From JAXGPP01 sp964436865 (lineage in GTDB: Bacteria > Planctomycetota > Planctomycetia > Pirellulales > Thermoguttaceae), in contig CAYTFK010000002.1 in NCBI GenBank assembly GCA_964436865.1, positions 1 to 64,000 on the forward strand: a DNA stretch of 64,000 bases, written 5' to 3'. Both the position numbers and the translations under genes were made by a program. Shown here one piece after another: positions 17,601-24,269 of the stretch. The notes beneath the pieces are model-generated. The model was not told where the DNA came from. It searched no databases and worked only from the letters and a program-made list of their open reading frames with translations. Each line of letters starts with the position of its first letter. Positions within the stretch are counted from its first letter, which is position 1.

Positions 17601-17950
17601 GCCGCTCCGATCCCGCGTTGGTGGCCGGCGTGGGGTATCTTAGCGCAAATCGACCTGCCCTGGGCAGTGCCGAGCAGTCAACCCGTGATGCGTACTACTG
17701 GTACTATGCGACTCAGGTGCTGTTCCAGATGCAGGGAGAGCACTGGGCGGCTTGGAACGACCACCTCCGCCCGCTGCTGGAAGACAGCCAGGTGAAAGAA
17801 GGCGTGCTGGCGGGAAGCTGGGACGCCAGGCTCCCGGTGGCCGACCGCTGGGCGCATGCCGGCGGCCGGCATTATGTCACCACGCTCAACCTGCTTATGC
17901 TCGAGGTCTACTATCGCCACCTGCCGCTGTACCGCGAGCTGGTGAAATAG
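14669..17950 (+). CDS. Membrane-anchored Pro/Ala-rich protein with C-terminal squalene-cyclase-like toroid
   Basis: A 1093-residue protein. Three hydrophobic segments lie near residues 25-50, 62-82 and 90-108. A very long low-complexity stalk follows (about 120-690), first Pro/Gln/Glu-rich, then Ala/Gly/Ser-rich. The C-terminus (about 730-1090) is an alpha/alpha-toroid of the squalene cyclase/prenyltransferase repeat type: AYLARQQFPDGHWSL, then repeated G-x-x-W/A-L-x-x-x-Q units. There is no D-x-D-D acid motif of true cyclases, so it is probably a binding module. Anchor, Pro-rich stalk and globular end mimic the layout of TonB, and the position directly after exbB-exbD suggests it takes the TonB/TolA role. 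This role is inferred; the architecture is directly visible. Confidence 0.88.
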   Translation: MPVPPHSTIRKLPRSSLADFDEQRWPVVLAILVLTGIVAGIAAPFANFTDPRPLYNAWTWVGSVALMLLILSWAMLRLRGPAVRRVQLGLLISLLFHLLLAIQLHQRYLALAAAEASRVADALAQDVPPELLPDYQWEYLEQSEGVQPFEQPVETQSPEPKLEPVQPAADDSQDAPYQPPQPVEPESASEQPEPVSLDRAELTAPRRADEFAGQPISRQEIERPPLEPGPAIPQPDVPQAAEASPAADAASATVERQHAAPELAQGEASEEPPADTRQTAAELARRADSRQPTLESAPSSMQRQSPAAQVAAAEVDAPDVPRATPGSAAAAALDAGAGTPARQNAMPKLAAQAAGDAGSPSPSVAPSAGRQLRNNMRPQVTAAAGRAAVSRQSAPAAIAGAAAEMPPDSGLTAGSRIGTSQSAVLDAGEAASVRRAAGEAPLAISRLGTVDMPGSSGSGVGPGRARVPRGVGSRSVAEPRLEPAAAEQPGGRGPTVAAIPATNVGEVDAGSTKSGSGSTASASGLEAAPNASLLGPGAPDVAVPGNLLSGTSRGSGDPVGAPAGAAVGVAGSRRIAGIGQARPSLAGSLAGSPLAKAAGPGLPGASADLPALAEAGPSAGVPSTDGGTQSTAAGAPQGGDVSGPARDAGALAVQIAADPGPGGLTNEPAPAAGIPSRRARLESNVVHAVPGRFVIGRSGGLGPLDGRAQEPVEAFRQRDPEKRARIAQGFGGTAGTEMAVELGLAYLARQQFPDGHWSLDRFMGGERPEFAQAGPGEMNSDTAATGLALLSFLGAGYTHREDKYQEVVRRGIEWLIANQQAGGELFRRETDQTRYARSYAHGMATIALCEAYGMTRDPAIRDPARRAIAYIGRAQHPQLGGWRYTPKDGEQTWQRESDTSVSGWQLMALKSAQMAGLEPPADVIQRVSHWLDLAQADGGARYRYTPYASDTPEQRAGRIPNLAMTAEGLLMRMYLGARRSDPALVAGVGYLSANRPALGSAEQSTRDAYYWYYATQVLFQMQGEHWAAWNDHLRPLLEDSQVKEGVLAGSWDARLPVADRWAHAGGRHYVTTLNLLMLEVYYRHLPLYRELVK

Positions 17951-17996
17951 ACGCGGCCTCGGGGCAAACACCAACGAGTGCGACAAGACACCCCGC

Positions 17997-18884
17997 TTAC
18001 TCCAGCGCCGCCGGCGGCGCGGCGGAAAGTTGATCGAGTGTCGAGACCAGGAACTTCGCTAGCCGGTCCGACGCCACCAGCGCGTTCTCGCGCAGGCGGT
18101 ACATATCCTTGAAACTCCCTGGCCGCCGCCAAATCGCCCCCATCGCCGCGCCCAATTGAGCCGATCGGCTGCTCTGTTCCAGAAGCTTCTGGATGTCGGG
18201 CGGCAGTTCTTCGTCGACCGGATCGCTGACGATTCTCACCGCCATGAATCGCGTCTTCGCGTCGCGGCACGCTTCGGCCACTGCCAGGCTCTCCATGTCG
18301 ACCGCCAGCGCCCCATGCTGCTCGCCCAGTGCCCGCTTCTCGCTCGGCAGGCGGACCACCTGATCGACGGTCAGAAGCCGTCCAAAATGCACGTGACGGG
18401 TCGTAACCGACGGGTCGGCCTTGAGGCCGGTCGCCAGGCGGTGCCCCTCCGCATCGACGAGATCCTCGGCCATCACGATGTCGAAACGCTCGAGTGTCGG
18501 AACAAGGCCGCCGCAAAAGCCGGCCGAGATAACCCACTGCGGGCGGTGGCCGGCGATCAGAAGCTCCGTCGCCTTCCGTGCCGCCTGCCTGCCCGGCCCC
18601 GAGCGGACCAGCACCACGCGCCGTCCCTTCAGCCCACCCTCATACGCGGTAAATGTACGCCCCTGATAGAGCACGCTCCCTTCAAGCAGGTCTTCGAGGC
18701 CTCCCGATTCGACCCCCAGGGCAAACACGAAGCCCGCATAGCACGGTGGGACCTCTGGCAGAGTCCCCTCCTGTGCGGTCGTTTCGCCCGGAAGATCCGC
18801 GCGGGCCGCCTCCGCGACCTTCTCGCGGATCTTCTCCCGCGCGGCATTTTGAAGCCAGCTCTGCAGGACTGTTCGCCATACCAT
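17997..18884 (-). CDS. Phosphorylase-superfamily nucleosidase, candidate adenosylhopane nucleosidase HpnG
   Basis: A 295-residue protein of the PNP/MTA-SAH nucleosidase fold. Signatures are CYAGFVFALGVE (about 50), the phosphate/ribose-site loop VLVRSGPGRQAARKA, the strand WVISAGFCGGL, and the family motif ALAVDMESLAVAEACR (about 200-215), whose Met-Glu contacts ribose. It then has a catalytic Asp segment (RIVSDPVDEELP). In hopanoid producers a member of this superfamily, HpnG, removes adenine from adenosylhopane made by HpnH. Here hpnH and shc lie about 4-8 kb away, so HpnG is plausible, but a general MTA/SAH nucleosidase is not excluded. The start at 18882-18884 (MVWRTVLQSW) is chosen because upstream residues lack family likeness. 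Confidence 0.8.
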   Translation of the reverse strand: MVWRTVLQSWLQNAAREKIREKVAEAARADLPGETTAQEGTLPEVPPCYAGFVFALGVESGGLEDLLEGSVLYQGRTFTAYEGGLKGRRVVLVRSGPGRQAARKATELLIAGHRPQWVISAGFCGGLVPTLERFDIVMAEDLVDAEGHRLATGLKADPSVTTRHVHFGRLLTVDQVVRLPSEKRALGEQHGALAVDMESLAVAEACRDAKTRFMAVRIVSDPVDEELPPDIQKLLEQSSRSAQLGAAMGAIWRRPGSFKDMYRLRENALVASDRLAKFLVSTLDQLSAAPPAALE

Positions 18885-19104
18885 GGCCGAATTCTCGGCT
18901 ACCGCCGTCGGCTGCGTCAAGTGACCAGCGTATTCGCGGTACGAGTGGGCGGCGGCGCGCGTGTCCACATCTGGGTTGCGCGAATCCACACGCAATGCTT
19001 TTCTCCCGCCACCATAGTGCCATCCAACGCCCCCCGACACACCCCTTCGCATAGGGCATTGGTCCTCACTACTTCACCCGTAGAAGCGAAACCACTCATT
19101 CTGA

Positions 19105-19133
19105 TTGACGCTGGGCCGCAAAGGTATTACCAT
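19105..19133 (+). promoter_or_regulatory. Candidate sigma-70-type promoter for the DUF1559 gene
   Basis: TTGACG (19105-19110) and TACCAT (19128-19133) are separated by 17 nt, giving 5/6 and 4/6 matches to the consensus hexamers. The inferred start near 19140 would leave a leader of about 50 nt before the ATG at 19193. The region 18885-19192 between the divergent nucleosidase and this gene shows no other gene-like feature. Confidence 0.42.
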
Positions 19134-19192
19134 CCAAAGTGGGAATTCCGGTTCTACTGTTTTTGCTCCATTCCATTCCTGAAGAGGCCGTC

Positions 19193-20380
19193 ATGAACAA
19201 TCGAACTTTTCCGCATCGCGCCGGTGGACCAACCGGCCGGCCAGCCGGTTTCACGCTGGTCGAACTGCTGGTCGTCATTGCTATCATCGGCATCTTGATC
19301 GCGTTGCTTCTCCCCGCCGTGCAAGCGGCTCGCGAAGCGGCACGGCGGTCGCAGTGCACCAACAACCTGAAGCAGCTTGCGCTGGCGTGTCACAACTTCC
19401 ACGATACGAACAAGCGCTTCCCCTCCAATGGCAACGACAAGATCTGGCTCGGCCCGCGCTGCGGCGACGGGAATCGCGTCCATGGCGTCGACGCCTACTC
19501 CTGGCTGCTCACCATCCTGCCGTATGTCGAGCAGGGCGCCATCTACGAGGACGTGATGGGCAAAGTCACGGCCGCCGCCTCGTCGTCGGCAACCATCGAC
19601 GAAACCTGGGGCAAGTTCTGGGAACCGTGGAGCGGCGGCCAGACGATCAACGGCGTCAAGACTCCCTTCCACAACCAGATCACCGCCTTCCTCTGCCCGT
19701 CGGACACCGAGGCCAAGAACATCGGTGCCAACGACTCCGGGCGCACCAACTACTTCGGCTGCCACGGCGACTACATGATCGGCTGGGACTGGGGCGAGAA
19801 CCGCAACGGCCGCGGCATGTTCCGCCGCGGCGACTTCGGCGAGATCTCATTCGCCACCATTATTGACGGTTCGAGCAACACGATCCTGCTCAGCGAGTCC
19901 TGTGTCAGCCGAACCGGCGGCGGCGACCAGACCGTAAAAGCGGGCGTGGCCAATGTCAGCGCCATCCACGGCGGGCCGGAATCGGCCTGCGCCCAGACCC
20001 GGGGCCCGAACGGCATGCTCAATACCACCGACCTGAACTCGCGCAAGGGACACCGCTGGCCCGACGCGCGGAGCCCCTACACCACGTTCAGCGCCGCCCT
20101 GCCCCCCAACGCCCCCAGTTGCACTCGCGACGCCAACGAGAACAACGGCACCTCCGCCGTGACAGCCAGCAGCAATCACCCGGGTGGTGTCAACGTCGCC
20201 ATGGCCGACGGATCGGTCCGATTCGTCAGCGAAACGATCGATTGCGGCGACTTGACCAAGAAGCTGGGCGAAGAACTCGGCAATACGGGCGAAGGTCATT
20301 GGTGGTCAGGCCCCTCGACTGGCGGCGTATGGGGCGCTATGGCCACGCCCAAGCAGAAGGAATCGGTCACCATCGACTAG
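19193..20380 (+). CDS. DUF1559 prepilin-like protein (H-X9-DG type)
   Basis: A 395-residue secreted pseudopilin-like protein. It has a type II/IV prepilin leader: GFTLVELLVVIAIIGILIALLLPAV (about residues 17-41), with cleavage expected after Gly and before the Phe methylation site. DUF1559 follows: RRSQCTNNLKQLALACHNFHDT, central Gly/Asn-rich beta structure, and the C-terminal H-X9-DG signature (HPGGVNVAMADGSVRF). Planctomycetes encode dozens of these; they are exported through a type II secretion/pilus-like system but their role is unclear. The ATG at 19193 has a GAAGAGG site 6 nt upstream, and an 18-residue upstream extension is rejected. A small lipoprotein gene follows 66 nt downstream, the usual planctomycete pairing. 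Confidence 0.95.
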   Translation: MNNRTFPHRAGGPTGRPAGFTLVELLVVIAIIGILIALLLPAVQAAREAARRSQCTNNLKQLALACHNFHDTNKRFPSNGNDKIWLGPRCGDGNRVHGVDAYSWLLTILPYVEQGAIYEDVMGKVTAAASSSATIDETWGKFWEPWSGGQTINGVKTPFHNQITAFLCPSDTEAKNIGANDSGRTNYFGCHGDYMIGWDWGENRNGRGMFRRGDFGEISFATIIDGSSNTILLSESCVSRTGGGDQTVKAGVANVSAIHGGPESACAQTRGPNGMLNTTDLNSRKGHRWPDARSPYTTFSAALPPNAPSCTRDANENNGTSAVTASSNHPGGVNVAMADGSVRFVSETIDCGDLTKKLGEELGNTGEGHWWSGPSTGGVWGAMATPKQKESVTID

Positions 20381-20446
20381 GCAGTCGCTCACTGCTTGCA
20401 GATCGGCTCGAAACAGTTCTCAGAAGAGGAACGGGAATCTACGACA

Positions 20447-20902
20447 ATGCGTGACAACGTTTTGAAAGTCTGCCTGGGCTGCGCCCTTGCCGCACTGATC
20501 GCCGGATGCAACGACGGTGCAATCGATACCGAGGCGGTAACAGGAAAGATAACCCTCAACGGCGCTCCGCTGGCCGACGCGATGGTCAACTTCACCCCGG
20601 CCGTTGAAGGGCAGGGGACGCCTTCCTACGCCAAGACTGACGAAAGCGGCAACTATAAGCTGCAGACCCTGCTGGGCGCGGCCGACGCCGGTACGACGCC
20701 CGGCGAATATATCGTCACCGTGTCGAAGACCGACTTGGTGGAGACCGGCAAGACGATTACCAATTCCGACGGAACGACTTCCCCCGACGTGAAGCCCAAA
20801 GAACTCCTCCCTCCCAAGTATACCGATGCCAAGCAATCGGAACTGCGGGCGAAAGTTGTCGAAGGGAGCAATAACTTCGACTTCGACCTGACTGGCAGTT
20901 GA
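20447..20902 (+). CDS. Lipoprotein with carboxypeptidase-regulatory/transthyretin-like domain
   Basis: A 151-residue protein with a lipoprotein signal peptide: positively charged start, hydrophobic core and lipobox LIAGC (Cys near residue 20). The mature part is a single beta-sandwich (VTGKITLNGAPLADAMVNFTP, then a turn and SGNYKLQT ... GEYIVTVSK), the pattern of carboxypeptidase-regulatory-like domains. It ends in FDFDLTGS. Proteins of this shape usually follow DUF1559 genes in planctomycetes and are presumed cell-surface partners; no activity is known. The chosen ATG at 20447 starts the signal peptide directly. A strong terminator hairpin begins 28 nt after the stop. Confidence 0.88.
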   Translation: MRDNVLKVCLGCALAALIAGCNDGAIDTEAVTGKITLNGAPLADAMVNFTPAVEGQGTPSYAKTDESGNYKLQTLLGAADAGTTPGEYIVTVSKTDLVETGKTITNSDGTTSPDVKPKELLPPKYTDAKQSELRAKVVEGSNNFDFDLTGS

Positions 20903-20930
20903 GCCGTTCGCTTCCTGGCACCCAACTGTT

Positions 20931-21000
20931 GCGGTTCTCCTGCTGTGCTGCGGGCGGCTGAAAGACTCGCCGCCTGCAGCACCGGCAGAACCGCTTTTTT
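20931..21000 (+). terminator. Rho-independent terminator after the DUF1559-lipoprotein pair
   Basis: A long imperfect hairpin has outer arms GCGGTTCT and AGAACCGC and an inner GC-rich stem (GGGCGGC/GCCGCC region). It is followed immediately by TTTTTT (20995-21000). It ends the transcript of the preceding two genes. The rest of the 317-bp gap up to 21219 contains no convincing gene. Confidence 0.85.
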
Positions 21001-21219
21001 CGCCTTCGGCCAGGCCCGGCGGCGCCCGTTTCTCTGCGACTTCCTCCCCGACGGTGCTCTCCCAGACGCATTCTGATTCTGCTCCCGCCGCACCAGAGCC
21101 GCTTTGAAAATCACAGCGGCCAGTCGCGCCCGGCGGCTGGGCATTCGGCCGCCTGCCTTCTACACTGGTCCGTAGAACCCGACCGGCGTCATGGACAACG
21201 CGATCAGTCGAGGCTGAGA

Positions 21220-22065
21220 ATGAGCACCATCGGTTTTCTGAGCAATGCCTTGGTCTTGCTTGCTGCTTCGGCCGCACAGGCCGAGGGCGAGTTGCAACCG
21301 CCTCGTGCGGCCCGATCCGTTCACCTGGGCTACCCGGCGCCGGAGGCCGTGGCGTTCTACAACGAGTTGACCGTCGAGAAGTCGGTCCCCGGCAGCTACT
21401 TCATGGCCTGCGGATTCCGCCACGGCTACTTCGGTATTCAGGAATTAAGCGGCGGCCGCAAGGTGGTGATCTTCTCCGTTTGGGATCCGACTCAAGGCGA
21501 CAATCCCAACGCCGTACCGGAGGACCAGCGCGTCGAGATCCTCTACAAGGATGAAGCGGTGGAGGCCCGCCGCTTTGGCGGCGAGGGAACCGGCGGCCAG
21601 AGCTTCTTCAAGTTCGACTGGAAGCCCGGCGAAACGTACCGTTTCCTCGTCACCGCCACCGCCACGCCCGGCAAAACGGCCTTCGCCGCCTGGTTCTTCC
21701 TTCCGGAAACGAACCAGTGGAAGCACCTCGTGAACTTGCGCACCCGCACCGGCGGCGAGCCGCTCAAAGGGCTCTACTCGTTCATCGAAGACTTCCGCCG
21801 CGACGGCCGCAGTGCCCAGGAGGTGCGGCGGGCCCTGTTCGGTAACGCCTGGGTCCGCGAGCCGGCCGGCCACTGGAGCCCCTTGACCAAGGCCCGCTTC
21901 ACCGCCTCGGGCGCTGAGTGGGAAGCCAAAGGGACGATCGATGCCGGCGTCGTCGGTTCCCGCTTCTACCTCCAGACCGGCGGCGATACCACCACGACGA
22001 CCCCCTTGCGCACCATCATCAAGCGGCCGGGCGGCAACGAGCAGCCGCCGGAACTGCCTCAATGA
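21220..22065 (+). CDS. Exported DUF3472 protein
   Basis: A 281-residue protein starting with a short signal peptide (FLSNALVLLAASAAQA). The body matches the DUF3472 pattern: an N-terminal beta region (RSVHLGYPAPEAVAFYNELTVE), then YFMACGFRHGYFGIQEL, SVWDPTQGDNP, and the segment GEGTGGQSFFKFDWKPGETYRF followed by WFFLPETNQWKHLV. DUF3472 occurs in secreted proteins of planctomycetes, actinobacteria and eukaryotes; a carbohydrate-related role is often guessed but not shown. The start has GAGG 8-9 nt upstream. It stops 3 nt before the end of the convergent membrane-protein gene, so the two transcripts probably overlap. Confidence 0.87.
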   Translation: MSTIGFLSNALVLLAASAAQAEGELQPPRAARSVHLGYPAPEAVAFYNELTVEKSVPGSYFMACGFRHGYFGIQELSGGRKVVIFSVWDPTQGDNPNAVPEDQRVEILYKDEAVEARRFGGEGTGGQSFFKFDWKPGETYRFLVTATATPGKTAFAAWFFLPETNQWKHLVNLRTRTGGEPLKGLYSFIEDFRRDGRSAQEVRRALFGNAWVREPAGHWSPLTKARFTASGAEWEAKGTIDAGVVGSRFYLQTGGDTTTTTPLRTIIKRPGGNEQPPELPQ

Positions 22066-22068
22066 GCG

Positions 22069-22956
22069 TCACCTGCGCACGTTGCATCGCTCCAGCCGCC
22101 AGCCGAGCAGCCTCAGGACCAGAAGCACGCCGATCACCGTCGCACATTGGAGTACATTGAGGATGAAGTACATCATGAACAATCTTGCTTCCACCGGAGC
22201 ACGCCAAACGGCAATGAAGACCAGGACTTCGAGTCCTGTGACCGCCGCGACATAGGCGAGCCAGCCGAGTGCCACTTGGCCGGCGATCTTCGGCCTCAAG
22301 AACGCCAGCCAGATGCAAGGGACCACGACCGCCAGGTTCACTACCAGCCCGACGGTTACGGGTGCCCAGGACCATCCCGATTCGACGAGATTCTCCAGGC
22401 TGCCCGGCGGGAGCACCGTCCGTGCGGGTGCCAGGGCGGCCGAGAGAATCGCCATGCCGATCAGCATGTGCCGCAACTCGAACTGAAGTTGCTCGCCCTT
22501 CGCTGGCATCCCTTGCAGGTGCGCGGCGGTCAGCCGCCAGCCGGAACTCCGCGACGCGATCCAAAGCGGAATCTGCAGCACGACTGCCGCCCCCAGCAGC
22601 ACCACTCCAAGCAGCACGGCATCATCCAGTTCCACCCGGCCCCATCGGCGCAGGCCCAACACAAGCGCATACCACATGAACACCGTCAGCAAGACCGACC
22701 ACGGCAGCCTGAGCACGATGTTGCCGGGCCCCAGCGCCGCCCAGATGGCGATCAGGTTCAATTGGCCAATGCAGATGCCAAGAACGACCGCCTGAATCCA
22801 ATCGCTGCTTTCACGCAAAGCCCACGGCGTGGCGTAATCAACCAGCAGCATGCCGCCGATGAGCGTCGAGAGCACAACCCACTGCTCGCGCGCCGACACC
22901 CGCACTTCTCCAGGTGGCGCAACAGACGGCCCTGAGTGGCCATCCTCCCGAGACAT
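22069..22956 (-). CDS. Multi-pass membrane protein of unknown function
   Basis: A 295-residue protein with about seven or eight hydrophobic helices spread over the whole length after a polar start of about 20 residues. Examples are WVVLSTLIGGMLLVDYATPW, LLGVVLLGAAVVLQIPLWI and MMYFILNVLQCATVIGVLL. One polar cytoplasmic loop (about residues 130-155) carries RSSGWRLTAAHLQG. I do not recognise a family. The start MSREDGHSGPS (22954-22956) is preferred over an upstream ATG at 23010 that adds an Arg/Ser-rich stretch. It lies about 125 bp downstream of hpnH on the same strand, so cotranscription with the hopanoid genes is possible but unproven. Confidence 0.72.
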   Translation of the reverse strand: MSREDGHSGPSVAPPGEVRVSAREQWVVLSTLIGGMLLVDYATPWALRESSDWIQAVVLGICIGQLNLIAIWAALGPGNIVLRLPWSVLLTVFMWYALVLGLRRWGRVELDDAVLLGVVLLGAAVVLQIPLWIASRSSGWRLTAAHLQGMPAKGEQLQFELRHMLIGMAILSAALAPARTVLPPGSLENLVESGWSWAPVTVGLVVNLAVVVPCIWLAFLRPKIAGQVALGWLAYVAAVTGLEVLVFIAVWRAPVEARLFMMYFILNVLQCATVIGVLLVLRLLGWRLERCNVRR

Positions 22957-23081
22957 GGCGGCTCGCCCCGATTGCTGACTGCGGCCAGTTCCGCGCCTCG
23001 CGGCAGCCAAGCCGCGACTCCGCCGATTATCGCCCTGCCACCGGTGCCGTCAAGCCGCTCGGAAACCGGCCTGGCCGCCGT

Positions 23082-24104
23082 TCACCCCATCTGCCACACC
23101 GCCATCCGGAGCATGTCGCGGAGGTCGCGATTGGCGGCGAAGACCGCGGCCGGCTCGAAACCGCAGTGCACCATGCAGTGTTCGCACCGCGGGTCATTTC
23201 CCGGTCCGAGGCGATCCCAGTCGGTAGCCTCGACCAGCTCCTTGTACGTCCGGTAGTGCGCGTCGGTGATCAGGTAGCAGGGCCCCTTCCAGCCCTTGAT
23301 GTTCCGCGTCGGATTGGCCCAGGCGGCGCAGCTTAGCTCGCGTTGGCCCGAAAGGAACTCAAGATACAATGGCGAGGTCGCCAGCCGGAATCGCCCGAGC
23401 GATTCCCGCGCCGCGCGGAACTTGGCGGTGATCTCCTCGCGGGTCATGAAGATCTGCTCCGCGCCGCCAGGGTTGGCGGCGTGCACCGCCGCGTAACCGT
23501 AGGCCGGCGAGATCATAAACCCGTCGACGCCCAGTTCGGTGAGATACTCGTAGAGCACGGCGATCTCGTGCATGTCGGTCTCTTTATAGACCGTGGTGTT
23601 CGTGCAAACCTGGAAACCGGCGGCCTTGGCGGCCTTGATCCCGGCGATCGCCTTGTCGAATACTCCGGCCCGCTCCACCGCCCGGTCGTGGCTCGCCTCC
23701 ATCCCGTCCAGATGCACATTGATAAACAGCCGGCTCGACGCGCGGAACCCCGCGAGTCTCTTCTCGAGCATCACGCCGTTGGTGCACAGGTAAACGTGCC
23801 GGCGCCCCGCGATGATCCTCTCCACAAGCTCCTCAATTCCCCGGTAGATCAGCGGTTCGCCGCCGCAGACACTCACGATCGGCGCGCCGCACTCCTCCAC
23901 CGAGGCCAGGCACTCCTCGACCGACAGCGTGTTCTTGATCGTGCTCACATACTCGCGGATCCGCCCGCAGCCGGTGCACGTGAGATTGCAGGCGTGCAGC
24001 GGTTCGAGCATCAGCACCAGCGGATAACGCCGCTCGCCGGCCAGCCGCTTCTTGAGCATGTAGCCGGTCATCGAACGCGTCAGGGAAAGCGGAAATCTCA
24101 TCAT
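23082..24104 (-). CDS. hpnH: Adenosyl-hopene transferase HpnH (radical SAM)
   Basis: A 340-residue radical SAM enzyme. The cluster-binding motif is CNLTCTGC (Cys39, Cys43, Cys46), followed by a VSVCGGEPLIY SAM-binding strand. A C-terminal cysteine set (near CEHCMVHCGFEP) is of the kind seen in the HpnH group and in SPASM-related enzymes. HpnH joins a 5'-deoxyadenosyl group to diploptene, giving adenosylhopane, the first step of the extended hopanoid side chain. It lies downstream of squalene-hopene cyclase on the same strand, separated by 165 bp filled with palindromic repeats. Two adjacent ATG codons open the frame (24099-24104), either of which could serve. Confidence 0.94.
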   Translation of the reverse strand: MMRFPLSLTRSMTGYMLKKRLAGERRYPLVLMLEPLHACNLTCTGCGRIREYVSTIKNTLSVEECLASVEECGAPIVSVCGGEPLIYRGIEELVERIIAGRRHVYLCTNGVMLEKRLAGFRASSRLFINVHLDGMEASHDRAVERAGVFDKAIAGIKAAKAAGFQVCTNTTVYKETDMHEIAVLYEYLTELGVDGFMISPAYGYAAVHAANPGGAEQIFMTREEITAKFRAARESLGRFRLATSPLYLEFLSGQRELSCAAWANPTRNIKGWKGPCYLITDAHYRTYKELVEATDWDRLGPGNDPRCEHCMVHCGFEPAAVFAANRDLRDMLRMAVWQMG

Positions 24105-24126
24105 CGCATCCGTGGATTATGTATCT

Positions 24127-24259
24127 GGCACACTCCGTGTGCCGTCGCGCGTAATCCTCACGCTCCGCGTGAGGCAAATCCGTATTCCTCACACTCCGCG
24201 TGACACAAACCCGTGCTCCTCACGCTCCGCGTGAGGCATTTCAGCACACGGAGTGTGCC
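24127..24259. repeat. Cluster of five short palindromes (REP-like) between shc and hpnH
   Basis: Five related inverted repeats, each with a TCC (or GGA) loop: GGCACAC-TCC-GTGTGCC (24127-24143), CCTCACGC-TCC-GCGTGAGG (24156-24174 and again 24218-24236), an imperfect copy at 24187-24206, and GCACAC-GGA-GTGTGCC (24244-24259), which is the opposite orientation of the first. Stems are 6-8 bp. No ORF, promoter or T-run is associated. They lie inside the presumed shc-hpnH transcript, so they could fold in mRNA and set the ratio of the two proteins, or be inserted repeats. Confidence 0.9.
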
Positions 24260-24269
24260 CCGTACATTT

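Noticed and set aside
16850..17950. Catalytic squalene cyclase at the end of the 1093-residue protein
   Set aside because: The toroid repeats are there but no D-x-D-D acid motif or full set of QW motifs is visible.
18885..19192. N-terminal extension of the nucleosidase to 19052
   Set aside because: The extra 56 residues are Arg/Gly-rich without family likeness.
24128..24143. Second sigma-54-like box (TGGCAC...)
   Set aside because: Only the -24 part matches; there is no TTGC at the required spacing, and the sequence is part of a palindromic repeat.
24127..24259. Possible CRISPR array
   Set aside because: Repeats are short palindromes of differing sequence and orientation, spacers are 7-13 nt, and there are no cas genes.
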